The notes under the pieces were generated by a model that was given only the letters and a program-made list of their open reading frames with translations, was not told the origin of the DNA and did no database searches. Position numbers and translations under genes: made by a program. Of a stretch of DNA of 64,000 bases, positions 18,022-25,599 are shown one piece after another. The stretch covers positions 62,001-126,000 of the forward strand of contig NZ_PCPT01000007.1 of the NCBI RefSeq assembly GCF_002975435.1, in the 5' to 3' direction. Within the stretch, counting starts at the first letter, position 1; each line of letters starts with the position of its first letter. This stretch comes from Arthrobacter sp. MYb227 (GTDB taxonomy: Bacteria > Actinomycetota > Actinomycetes > Actinomycetales > Micrococcaceae).

Positions 18022-19155
18022 ATGAACAAACGAGAATTTCTGCCGTCGAAGCAAACTGCTCAGTGTCTCCGGAGCGTTGGAACTTTAGATGAATCTCTGG
18101 TCATAAAATTCAACAAAGAGGTATTGAAGCCAGCGCTTGTTAGCGTCGTAATACCTTGTTTCAACTACGGACGATACTTATCCGATGCCGTACAAAGTGT
18201 GCTCTCTCAAGCTGGTGTCGAGATAGAAATAATTATTGTTGATGACTGTTCAACTGATGGTAGTCAGGAAATTGCCAACGATCTTGCCGCGAATTATGCA
18301 TGTGTTCAAGTTGTTCTTCACGAGACAAACTTAGGCCCTGTAAAGACATTCAACGACGGGTTAGCTCTTGCAACGGGGGAATTTTTAGTTCGCCTCGATG
18401 CTGACGATCTACTAACACCTGGTGCATTACAACGAGCAGTTCGAGTATTTCTGGATCATCGAAACGTAGGGCTGGTCTATGGTCGTCCCATACATTTTTC
18501 GGGGTCGATCCTGCCAACTGCTCGTCAGAAAGCGACAAAAGTCGTGTTGTGGCCTGGACTCTCATGGTTGGAACGGCGCTGTAGAGATGGATTGAATGTC
18601 ATTACCTCTCCCGAGGTTGTAATGAGGAAATCGGTAGTGGACATGGTGGGGGGACAAATGCCGCTGGCTCACACACATGACATGGAAATGTGGTTTCGAA
18701 TATCTGCTTTTTCGGATGTCGCTTATGTTCGAGGCTGTGACCAGGCTTGGCATCGTGAACACGCATTGAGTTTGTCGACTCGATTAGTGGACATCCTCAC
18801 AGACCTTGAAGAACGGCGAGCGGCATTCGACATGCTATTTTCCGGTATCGCGGCAACCGAATCGTGGGTTCCGAAGCTACAAGTCCTTGCCGCGGAGGCA
18901 TTGGATTCTGCAAGTTTGTCTTTGGCTTCTCATGAACTTGATCTCGGAGCTCCAAACCGTGGATTACTTGATTCTTTGTTAAAGGAAGCTCGGGGTTCGA
19001 ATGAGAGAAACCTTCAAACAGTAGAGCGACTGCGGGCACGGATCGAAGGTGCTGACTCTGTTCATAATCAATTAGTCGGGTTTCTTCACCGAATTTGGGG
19101 GAGAGCTCAGGCAGCGTTGTCTCGAAGGCGATGGCTCCGGTATGGCGAGTATTGA
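18022..19155 (+). CDS. GT2-family glycosyltransferase
   Basis: 377 residues, GT-A fold. After an unusually long 35-residue lead the catalytic domain begins with LVSVVIPCFNYGRYLSDAV. It continues with IIVDDCSTDGSQ and the metal-binding FLVRLDADDLLTPGA (DxD at about residue 130). The C-terminal 120 residues are helical and without a recognised domain. It starts three bases after the flippase stop and would add a sugar on the cytoplasmic side. The ribosome binding site GGTGG lies upstream of ATG 18022. The donor is unknown. AT-rich codon use is shared with neighbours to 25546. Confidence 0.88.
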   Translation: MNKREFLPSKQTAQCLRSVGTLDESLVIKFNKEVLKPALVSVVIPCFNYGRYLSDAVQSVLSQAGVEIEIIIVDDCSTDGSQEIANDLAANYACVQVVLHETNLGPVKTFNDGLALATGEFLVRLDADDLLTPGALQRAVRVFLDHRNVGLVYGRPIHFSGSILPTARQKATKVVLWPGLSWLERRCRDGLNVITSPEVVMRKSVVDMVGGQMPLAHTHDMEMWFRISAFSDVAYVRGCDQAWHREHALSLSTRLVDILTDLEERRAAFDMLFSGIAATESWVPKLQVLAAEALDSASLSLASHELDLGAPNRGLLDSLLKEARGSNERNLQTVERLRARIEGADSVHNQLVGFLHRIWGRAQAALSRRRWLRYGEY

Positions 19156-19181
19156 ATTCATTTTGAGAATTAGGGGAAATC

Positions 19182-20480
19182 ATGGCAGCTCAAGATATGT
19201 TCCAAACGCTTATAGTAAGGTTGAAAGATTTTGGCTTCTCGGGTGTAGTACGCCGGATAGGCATGAAAGCCGCGCAACGGGCCGAATCACGATTTGGGTG
19301 GGCAGACCTTAGTTTCCCGCTTCGGCCTGAAGATATCGAGTCACTGGAAACAGTACGAACAAGCCGGGGACATAGTGAAGCCGCCGATAGACTACGGGTA
19401 GCCTGGGTTTGTGCTCCGCCTGGGGCTGGGTCGGGTGGTCACACCACTCTATTCCGAATGGTGGAGGCCATGGAATCGCGAGGCCATGAGTGTACTCTTT
19501 TGCTGTACGAACGAGATTCTGACGAGGCAGCTCGCCATGAACTACTCATTCGAGCAAATTGGCCACAGATTTCAGCGCGGGTGGCCAGCGCCACGACGTC
19601 TCATCAGAGGTTTGACGCCATCGTAGCCAGCTCTTGGGTCAGTGCACATGTCGTTTCTCGCCGGTTCGCGGACGTAATTAATAAATTCTATTTTATTCAA
19701 GATTATGAGCCATATTTCTATCCTCGTGGATATCTCTACACTTTGGCCGAGATGACCTATGAATTTGGTTTCATGAACATTGCCTTGGGTGAGATGGTTG
19801 CCAATGAGATCCGGACGCGAAACAGCATTGATCCTGAACTGACGGTGCCTTTCGGTTGTGATAACGACGTGTATCAAATAAAGGCTCGAGCGACAGGAAC
19901 TTTGAAGCGAAACGGCGTCGTGTATTACGCGAAGCAGTCGGTGGACCGCCGCGGGTACTTACTGGCTAAAGCCGCTTTGGAACGTTTCCATGAATTGTGT
20001 CCGGACCAAGAAATCCATATTGTCGGAGATAAGATACGTGGCTGGAAAATCCCTGTAATTAATCACGGTTCAATGCGACCATCGGATCTAAATGATTTGT
20101 ACAACTGCACTATTGCTGGATTAGCAATGTCATTCACTAATGTTTCCCTTGTACCTGGTGAACTATTGGCCGCCGGAAATGTTCCAGTTCTAAACTCTGA
20201 CCCCGATGTACAACGAGATTTAGCATCTAGCGAAGTTATTTGGGCTGCGCCGAATCCTGAAGCGCTGGCACGAGGACTTGTGAAGGCTGTCAGCCGACCC
20301 GAGCTCGAAGAGCATGCACGTCGCGCCGGAGCTGGGGCCCCTGTTGGCTGGGGGGCAGCCCAACAGATGGTTACAGAATTCATTGAAAGTCAGACTGGAG
20401 CACCTAGCGAAAATACTTCTAGCGGAAACCTGCCGATAGTAGCCCAGACTCAAGAAAGCCCGTTGCGTCATGTTGAATGA
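19182..20480 (+). CDS. WsaF-like glycosyltransferase (rhamnosyltransferase family, GT4)
   Basis: 432 residues. The middle shows the motif set of WsaF-type enzymes: WVCAPPGAGSGGHTTLFRM, then KFYFIQDYEPYFYP and FPFGCDNDVY-like and VYYAKQ elements. In place of the canonical C-terminal donor-binding segment is a region around GLAMSFTNVSLVPGELLAAGNVPV. WsaF adds beta-linked rhamnose in S-layer glycans; the activity here is inferred from family only. ATG 19182 has AGGGGA about six bases upstream. The gene overlaps by 11 bases the following acyltransferase remnant. Confidence 0.8.
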   Translation: MAAQDMFQTLIVRLKDFGFSGVVRRIGMKAAQRAESRFGWADLSFPLRPEDIESLETVRTSRGHSEAADRLRVAWVCAPPGAGSGGHTTLFRMVEAMESRGHECTLLLYERDSDEAARHELLIRANWPQISARVASATTSHQRFDAIVASSWVSAHVVSRRFADVINKFYFIQDYEPYFYPRGYLYTLAEMTYEFGFMNIALGEMVANEIRTRNSIDPELTVPFGCDNDVYQIKARATGTLKRNGVVYYAKQSVDRRGYLLAKAALERFHELCPDQEIHIVGDKIRGWKIPVINHGSMRPSDLNDLYNCTIAGLAMSFTNVSLVPGELLAAGNVPVLNSDPDVQRDLASSEVIWAAPNPEALARGLVKAVSRPELEEHARRAGAGAPVGWGAAQQMVTEFIESQTGAPSENTSSGNLPIVAQTQESPLRHVE

Positions 20481-20988
20481 CAAACATGGTAAAAGCCTAA
20501 CCCCGACAACGCCTACGTTAAGACGCATTGACGGGCTCTATGTGACCACTCGGGTGAATCTGCAAATGGGACCAGCCGTTGCCTTCTGGGTTGCTGTAGT
20601 CGGCGTTGGCAAGCTGGGGACTGCCGCGAGATTCTTATCTTTTCGCCCGCATGTTCTTATCGGACAATACGCATTTGGTTGTTATTTAAGTTATTCGATA
20701 GTCCTAGGGTTAGTAGGTACTTGGCTTGTCAGTCCGCTGGAGATGATGCAGAGAAGCACCTTGTTGGTACTTCTTGTTGTGGGAATTTCCTGCACTTTGA
20801 TAGGGACCTACAACACCTACGTTGTTAGTGAGAGCCCTTTCCTGAAGATTCAGTCAAACCATAATTCGAAAGGTATTTCTTGCAAGCTAGCGCTGATGAT
20901 TTTGGTGTGGAGGCCAAAACAAAATACGAATGATTCGGATTCGCAAATATCTGGAGTCTCCCGAATAGTGAGAAGTAGGAAATCATGA
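20470..20988 (+). pseudogene. Remnant of an acyltransferase-3 (OafA-type) gene, apparently internally deleted
   Basis: 172 codons against about 350-400 for the family. The C-terminal part (from LSFRPHVLIGQYAFGCYLSYSIV) looks like the last membrane helices of acyltransferase-3 proteins, ending in ESPFLK, like the family's ERPF. Shortly after the start, LRRIDGLYVTTRV resembles the N-terminal RxxDGLRxxA motif of the same family. Head and tail appear joined with the catalytic middle missing, which points to an in-frame deletion. Two to three membrane segments remain. Acetyl transfer is unlikely. It overlaps both neighbours (11 bases upstream, 4 bases downstream), so it may be kept only for translational coupling. 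A short functional membrane protein is the alternative. Confidence 0.55.
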
Positions 20989-21908
20989 AGACCGCTGTCA
21001 TATTAACCCCGTCGTTTCTCCCAGATATTGTCAGCTTCGAGAGACTTCATGCCTCTGTCTTGCGTCATGCCGATGAATCGATCATGCATCATGTCATCGT
21101 CCCCAAACGCGATCTCGAAGCGTTTCAGGCCATTAAATCGCACCGATTACAAGTCTGGAGTGAAAACGAGTTTCTTCCAACTGGGTTTGTTGCAACGGGA
21201 AGCATTTCTGCTTTGGGAAGAAGGCTGCCTTTTTGGCCACGGACGTTGAACTGCAGCGCAATTAACTTGCGATATCCATGGCCACCGCTTAGGGGCTGGG
21301 TACTGCAACAGATTCTCAAACTATCAGCAGCTACACAATTGGGGAGCGACTGTATTGTCATCATCGATTCGGACGTCGTACTAATTAAGAAACTGAATGC
21401 CAGCCAGTTTTACTCGGGTGCTACCGTTCGGCTTTACGAACAACCAGCAGTTGTCCACGAGGGGATGGCTCGACACCGAGTGTGGACGCGCGTTGCCCGC
21501 GAAATGCTTGGATTATGCGGAACCGACGATGCTACTTTTCCTGACTATGTCGGTGGAATTGTTTCATGGGATCCAGCTCTTGTGAGAGACTGCCTTCACC
21601 GAGTTGAAACCGTGTCGGGGATCCCTTGGGCGAGTGCACTTTCCAAACAGCTGCACTTTAGCGAGTTCATTCTTTACGGTACCTATGTACGCAACTTTGG
21701 AACATTAGAACAGCAGTCCTACGTAAAGCCCAATACTCTGTGTCACAGTTATTGGTCGCCAATTCCTTTAGACAGGTCTGGAGCTTCCCGATTCATCGAA
21801 GCCTACGATAAAAATGATATTGCAGTGCATATTCAATCCAATTCTGAAACACCGCAAGAGATCATCGCTGGAATCGTAAATCATTTGTCGGAGGAGCAAC
21901 GATCGTGA
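20985..21908 (+). CDS. DUF6492-like putative glycosyltransferase
   Basis: 307 residues, resembling DUF6492 proteins found in polysaccharide loci. The N-terminus starts TAVILTPSFLPDIVSFERL. A metal-site-like IVIIDSDVVLIKKL (DSD at about residue 126) with a preceding hydrophobic strand suggests a GT-A-like nucleotide-sugar fold. Later motifs are FPDYVGGIVSWDP and HFSEFILYGTYV, which resemble acceptor-site segments. There is no signal peptide or membrane segment, so it is probably cytoplasmic. It overlaps its neighbours by ATGA (20985) and GTGA (21905). Glycosyltransferase activity is inferred, not demonstrated by a recognised catalytic family. Confidence 0.7.
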   Translation: MKTAVILTPSFLPDIVSFERLHASVLRHADESIMHHVIVPKRDLEAFQAIKSHRLQVWSENEFLPTGFVATGSISALGRRLPFWPRTLNCSAINLRYPWPPLRGWVLQQILKLSAATQLGSDCIVIIDSDVVLIKKLNASQFYSGATVRLYEQPAVVHEGMARHRVWTRVAREMLGLCGTDDATFPDYVGGIVSWDPALVRDCLHRVETVSGIPWASALSKQLHFSEFILYGTYVRNFGTLEQQSYVKPNTLCHSYWSPIPLDRSGASRFIEAYDKNDIAVHIQSNSETPQEIIAGIVNHLSEEQRS

Positions 21909-23287
21909 GAGAGATCCTGCCGACATTCTCAGCAATGAGCAATACCTCGGGTTCCCCGCGGCTTCTAAGAATTACACTCATAGCAATCCTAATCCTTCCG
22001 TCGTACATGGTGTTTGGGCCGCTTGGCGCCAGCGGCGGTGTTGGACAGATACTGTCACTTATGATTTTCGTAGTTTGGGTATCCGCGGCAGCTTTCGGGC
22101 TTCATAATCCATGGAAATATGGACATCCTGGACGTGCGGTATTACTCGTCTGGATCTTTGCCTCATGCCTAAGCTATGTTGCTTTATTTTCTGGATTTAG
22201 CGGTGGTAGCGACAGTATCCAACGGGCTGCAGCAGACCGTTGGTTGCTGCTAATTGTTGCCGGCGCTGGCATCACACTTATGACTACAGAGTCTGTCAGG
22301 AGTATCCACGACCTTAGAGAAATCGTGCGCACGGTGATTATTGGCACCTCAATTTCTTGCGTAATTGCTTTATTGCAATTTACCCTCAGCGTGAATCCTA
22401 TGGAGTGGATCGCAACATTGATGCCAGGGTTTCAAGATATTGGTTCGGGAACGCCGTTTCAGGACAGAGGTTCTTTTGCTCGCGTAGCGGGCGCGACAAT
22501 GCATCCCATTGAGCTTGGGGTTGTCGTATCTATGATGCTCCCTCTTTCTCTTTGGTGGGCGAAATACGACACGGAAATGCCGAGGTGGTTTCGTGTCTTA
22601 GCACCAATTCTCCTGTTCGCGGGCAATATCATGACAGTTTCTCGAACTGGAATGATTGGTCTTGCCGTGGTAGCGCTCATTACTATTCCATTTATGCCGA
22701 AGATTTTTAAACAATGGGCAGTAGTAGTTGTGCCAGTTGGCTTTATGGCGCTATTTCTTATGGTTCCGGGTATGGTAACAACCCTATTTTCTTCCGCTAC
22801 GGCAGGTTCAAGTGATACATCTATTACTTATAGAACTGACGACTACCCTCTAGCGTGGAAGTTGTTCTTTGATCACCCGCTCTTTGGATTGGGTCCGGGT
22901 GCTTGGATTCCCACCGATCAGAAAAACATCTTTGACAACCAATATCTCTTAACTGTGGTAACGCTAGGATGTCTCGGATTGGTCGCTTTTCTTCTCTATT
23001 TGCTGGTGCCAGCCTTTGCCGCCCTTATGTCAGCTCGGTATGCAGTTTCTGAAGAACTAAGGTACTTGGCGGGCAGCATTGCAGGAGCAATGTTTGTGGC
23101 AGCGATATCGTCAGGTACGTTCGACGCGATGTCATTTCAGACGTTCGCTTTGATTACCCCATTCTTCATAGGAATTCAAGGAACCGTGTGGTTAACTGTG
23201 AAAAATCATCCAGATTACATCGAAAAATCAAGATTATTTCATTTGAACACAAAATCTAAAGTTGGGGGAACGTCATGGATCCGTTGA
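21905..23287 (+). CDS. Wzy-like O-antigen/polysaccharide polymerase, block A
   Basis: 460-residue membrane protein with 10-12 predicted helices and the large periplasmic-type loop of O-antigen ligase/polymerase proteins between about 270 and 350. That loop holds TYRTDDYPLAWKLFFDHPLFGLGPGAW (in pieces); the FGxGxG-like GLGPG stretch is typical of the O-antigen ligase (Wzy_C) domain. It would polymerise flipped repeat units outside the membrane. GTG 21905 is chosen because GGAGGAG lies about ten bases upstream and it forms a GTGA overlap with the previous stop; ATG 21935 is possible but has no ribosome binding site. The next gene starts 13 bases before its end. Confidence 0.87.
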   Translation: MREILPTFSAMSNTSGSPRLLRITLIAILILPSYMVFGPLGASGGVGQILSLMIFVVWVSAAAFGLHNPWKYGHPGRAVLLVWIFASCLSYVALFSGFSGGSDSIQRAAADRWLLLIVAGAGITLMTTESVRSIHDLREIVRTVIIGTSISCVIALLQFTLSVNPMEWIATLMPGFQDIGSGTPFQDRGSFARVAGATMHPIELGVVVSMMLPLSLWWAKYDTEMPRWFRVLAPILLFAGNIMTVSRTGMIGLAVVALITIPFMPKIFKQWAVVVVPVGFMALFLMVPGMVTTLFSSATAGSSDTSITYRTDDYPLAWKLFFDHPLFGLGPGAWIPTDQKNIFDNQYLLTVVTLGCLGLVAFLLYLLVPAFAALMSARYAVSEELRYLAGSIAGAMFVAAISSGTFDAMSFQTFALITPFFIGIQGTVWLTVKNHPDYIEKSRLFHLNTKSKVGGTSWIR

Positions 23288-24156
23288 CAGTTTTAAACAC
23301 GCTTTGGCGACACAAATGGACAGCAATTCCGATAATCATTCTGACGCTTCTTGGGTGTGTGTACGTGTATATGTTTGCTCCACGAACTTATGAAGCTAGC
23401 ATGTCCTATGCACTTGCCGCTCCAAAGATTCCATCGGATTATGAACTTCAACAGAATAAAGAGCTATCAAAATTAAATTCAGATAATCCATATCTGCGGT
23501 CGGGGGATAGCTCACTATTATCACAAGTCGTGATTGCCCAGCTTTCGGATCCTAGCGTAGCGGAAGAGCTGGAAGCTACAGGTCTTGGTAATGAATTCAC
23601 GATTGCTCCAGTCGCCAATCTTGGGATGGGTCTCGTGAAAATTACCGGAACTGCGAATACTGCAGATATCGCAGTGGAGACGGCTCGGGTACTTGGCAAG
23701 AAATTCCAGGAAACCATTAAGGTGGTTCAAGAAGTTAATGATGCGGATTCTTCATATTTGTATTCTGCATTGCCGGTTCAAGGCCCCGGTCCCGCTGAGG
23801 AACTATACTCCAGTCGGCTGAGGTCTTTGATCATGGTGGGCATCGCTGGAGCGGTTTTACTGTTTGGTGCAGTTTCGATTGCTCAGTCCATTTCCATCCG
23901 TAAAGTTCAGAGACGTGCGGTCGACGCAGCAGAGCAAGTAGCCGTCGCTCAAGTTGTGCATATTCAAGAGAACTTGGGAGGTTACCAAATTGACGATGCA
24001 AAGAGTCGGTATAGACCCATCGTTGAGCCAGATAGCGGTCAAATTTTTGTAACTAATCTAAAACCTATGCAACTAGACGAACACGTTGTGCCTAGGAGTA
24101 AGAAAGTTTCAGGTGGGAGTTCTATATCGGCAAAACAATCGGACGAGAAATCTTAA
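23275..24156 (+). CDS. Wzz-like polysaccharide co-polymerase, block A
   Basis: 293 residues. One membrane helix lies near residue 15-35 (WTAIPIIILTLLGCVYVYMF) and a second at about 186-206. Between them is an extracytoplasmic domain with YEASMSYALAAPKIP, the usual Wzz/YveK-type arrangement that sets chain length. The cytoplasmic C-terminal tail (about 85 residues) has no kinase domain, and no separate BY-kinase or low-Mr phosphatase is present in the window. ATG 23275 has GGGGGA six bases upstream and overlaps the polymerase gene. Chain-length control is known for the family and inferred here. Confidence 0.8.
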   Translation: MDPLTVLNTLWRHKWTAIPIIILTLLGCVYVYMFAPRTYEASMSYALAAPKIPSDYELQQNKELSKLNSDNPYLRSGDSSLLSQVVIAQLSDPSVAEELEATGLGNEFTIAPVANLGMGLVKITGTANTADIAVETARVLGKKFQETIKVVQEVNDADSSYLYSALPVQGPGPAEELYSSRLRSLIMVGIAGAVLLFGAVSIAQSISIRKVQRRAVDAAEQVAVAQVVHIQENLGGYQIDDAKSRYRPIVEPDSGQIFVTNLKPMQLDEHVVPRSKKVSGGSSISAKQSDEKS

Positions 24157-24157
24157 A

Positions 24158-25546
24158 ATGTTAGCTAAACTCCTTCGAATATTCTGGGAATATCAATTTA
24201 TTGTTTCCAAACATTTACGTTCAATTATCGTTCCTCTTTTTGCGGGGATTATGGCGTGTTTACTTGTCAGTTGTTCGACCAGCTTCCATCCAGATGTCGA
24301 CTCTTCGGATGATTACGGAATAACTACCGGAAATGAAATTCCGGAGCTGGGCATATCAGATAAAACCATGCTTAGGGCACCTGATGGAGGATCCGAGTAT
24401 CTTGAAAAATTCCATTTTAGACTGCCCTCCGGAGAATCATTTTTTCCTATAGGAGTTTGGTTAGAAAGCATTGTAGATCCGGCGGATCTTGAAAAGGATT
24501 CTGACGTTGGCTTGAATACTTATGTAGACCTGACTACTAACTCAAATCTTGAGCTGTTGTCCGGAACTGATTCACTCGTACTAGCGAGCTGGCCTGTTCC
24601 GGGCCAAGTTGGCGCAGTGCTTGCTGATGAAGTCGACATGTGGGCGGGCCCTGGTGAAAGTGTTTGGACTGGGAATTGGCCTGGGCAAGGCGAAGCCTGT
24701 TCTCCATCAAATGCTAAATGTGGGTATAGCGTGCAGAGCCAATTATCTCAATCGGTGCCGAGCGGGACCATGCGCTATGCAAACTATGGGAAAGGTGTCA
24801 CCTTTTGGGAATCTGACGAAGAAGCAGGACGCTTTGTGAATGATTTTCAAGATATTGTTTCCGCCGATAACTATTGGTTTACAGATCCTGACATTTGCGG
24901 CGAATCTCAGGGCGGAACATTACTAGAAAATCCAAGGCCGTTGACTGAAAGCGAATGTCGCCATCCGTCCAACTATGGCTGGACTGTTGAGCGTCTCCGG
25001 GGTCTTGTCAAACCTGCTGGTAGTCTTCCCGTTTGGTCGTTCATCGAAGTTGGTCATCCATTTACTGAATCTGATGCTCCGACGATTAATGGATCTCAAA
25101 TTCGTTCCGCAGTTTGGAGCAGCATTATTCACGGAGCTCGTGGAATTATCTATTTCAACCACAACTTCTCGGGTGATTGTCCGTCTCAGCATGTACTTAG
25201 AGAATGCGGCGATGATTTGCGTGACGCCGTTCGAAAGGTAAATTCCGAGCTTACGGCTCTATCTTCCGTACTAAATGCGCCCTTTTTGGACACTGCCGTT
25301 AACGTTGTTGGTTCGGTAGACGCTTCAGTTAAAGTGTACGAAAACGATCTGTATATCTTAGCTGGCGTATCAACCGGAAACGATACCGAGTCTCAAATTA
25401 GTTCGAGATGCATGCCGGATGGGTACGTCGAAGTTCTATTTGAGGAAAGACGTATACCCGTAATAAACGGTTCCTTTAAAGATGAATTTGCCGATTCAAA
25501 TACTGTCCATATCTATAAATCGGCAGGAAACTCATGCATGCTGTAA
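24158..25546 (+). CDS. Secreted lipoprotein, glycosidase-like, unknown specificity
   Basis: 462 residues from ATG 24158, one base after the previous stop with GGACGAG upstream; the frame also extends back inside the Wzz gene to 24086. A signal peptide with lipobox LVSC (Cys at about residue 39) predicts lipid anchoring outside the membrane. The mature part resembles TIM-barrel glycoside hydrolase proteins: FFPIGVWLESIVDPADLE at the start, later VWSFIEVGHPF and RSAVWSSIIHGARGIIYFNH, which look like barrel strands, but no catalytic pair could be assigned. It could trim or process the exported polysaccharide (inference from position as last gene of block A). It is strongly AT-rich: 24181-24240 has 17 G/C in 60 bases. 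Confidence 0.65.
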   Translation: MLAKLLRIFWEYQFIVSKHLRSIIVPLFAGIMACLLVSCSTSFHPDVDSSDDYGITTGNEIPELGISDKTMLRAPDGGSEYLEKFHFRLPSGESFFPIGVWLESIVDPADLEKDSDVGLNTYVDLTTNSNLELLSGTDSLVLASWPVPGQVGAVLADEVDMWAGPGESVWTGNWPGQGEACSPSNAKCGYSVQSQLSQSVPSGTMRYANYGKGVTFWESDEEAGRFVNDFQDIVSADNYWFTDPDICGESQGGTLLENPRPLTESECRHPSNYGWTVERLRGLVKPAGSLPVWSFIEVGHPFTESDAPTINGSQIRSAVWSSIIHGARGIIYFNHNFSGDCPSQHVLRECGDDLRDAVRKVNSELTALSSVLNAPFLDTAVNVVGSVDASVKVYENDLYILAGVSTGNDTESQISSRCMPDGYVEVLFEERRIPVINGSFKDEFADSNTVHIYKSAGNSCML

Positions 25547-25599
25547 AGCTGGATCTCATGACTCTGCAGGTTGTGTGCATTCCTGAGGAATAGTGCGAG

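Noticed and set aside
25579-25591. ATTCC-TGA-GGAAT dyad between block A and the fusion glycosyltransferase
   Set aside because: Five base pairs with a 3-base loop and no T-run is too weak to call a terminator.
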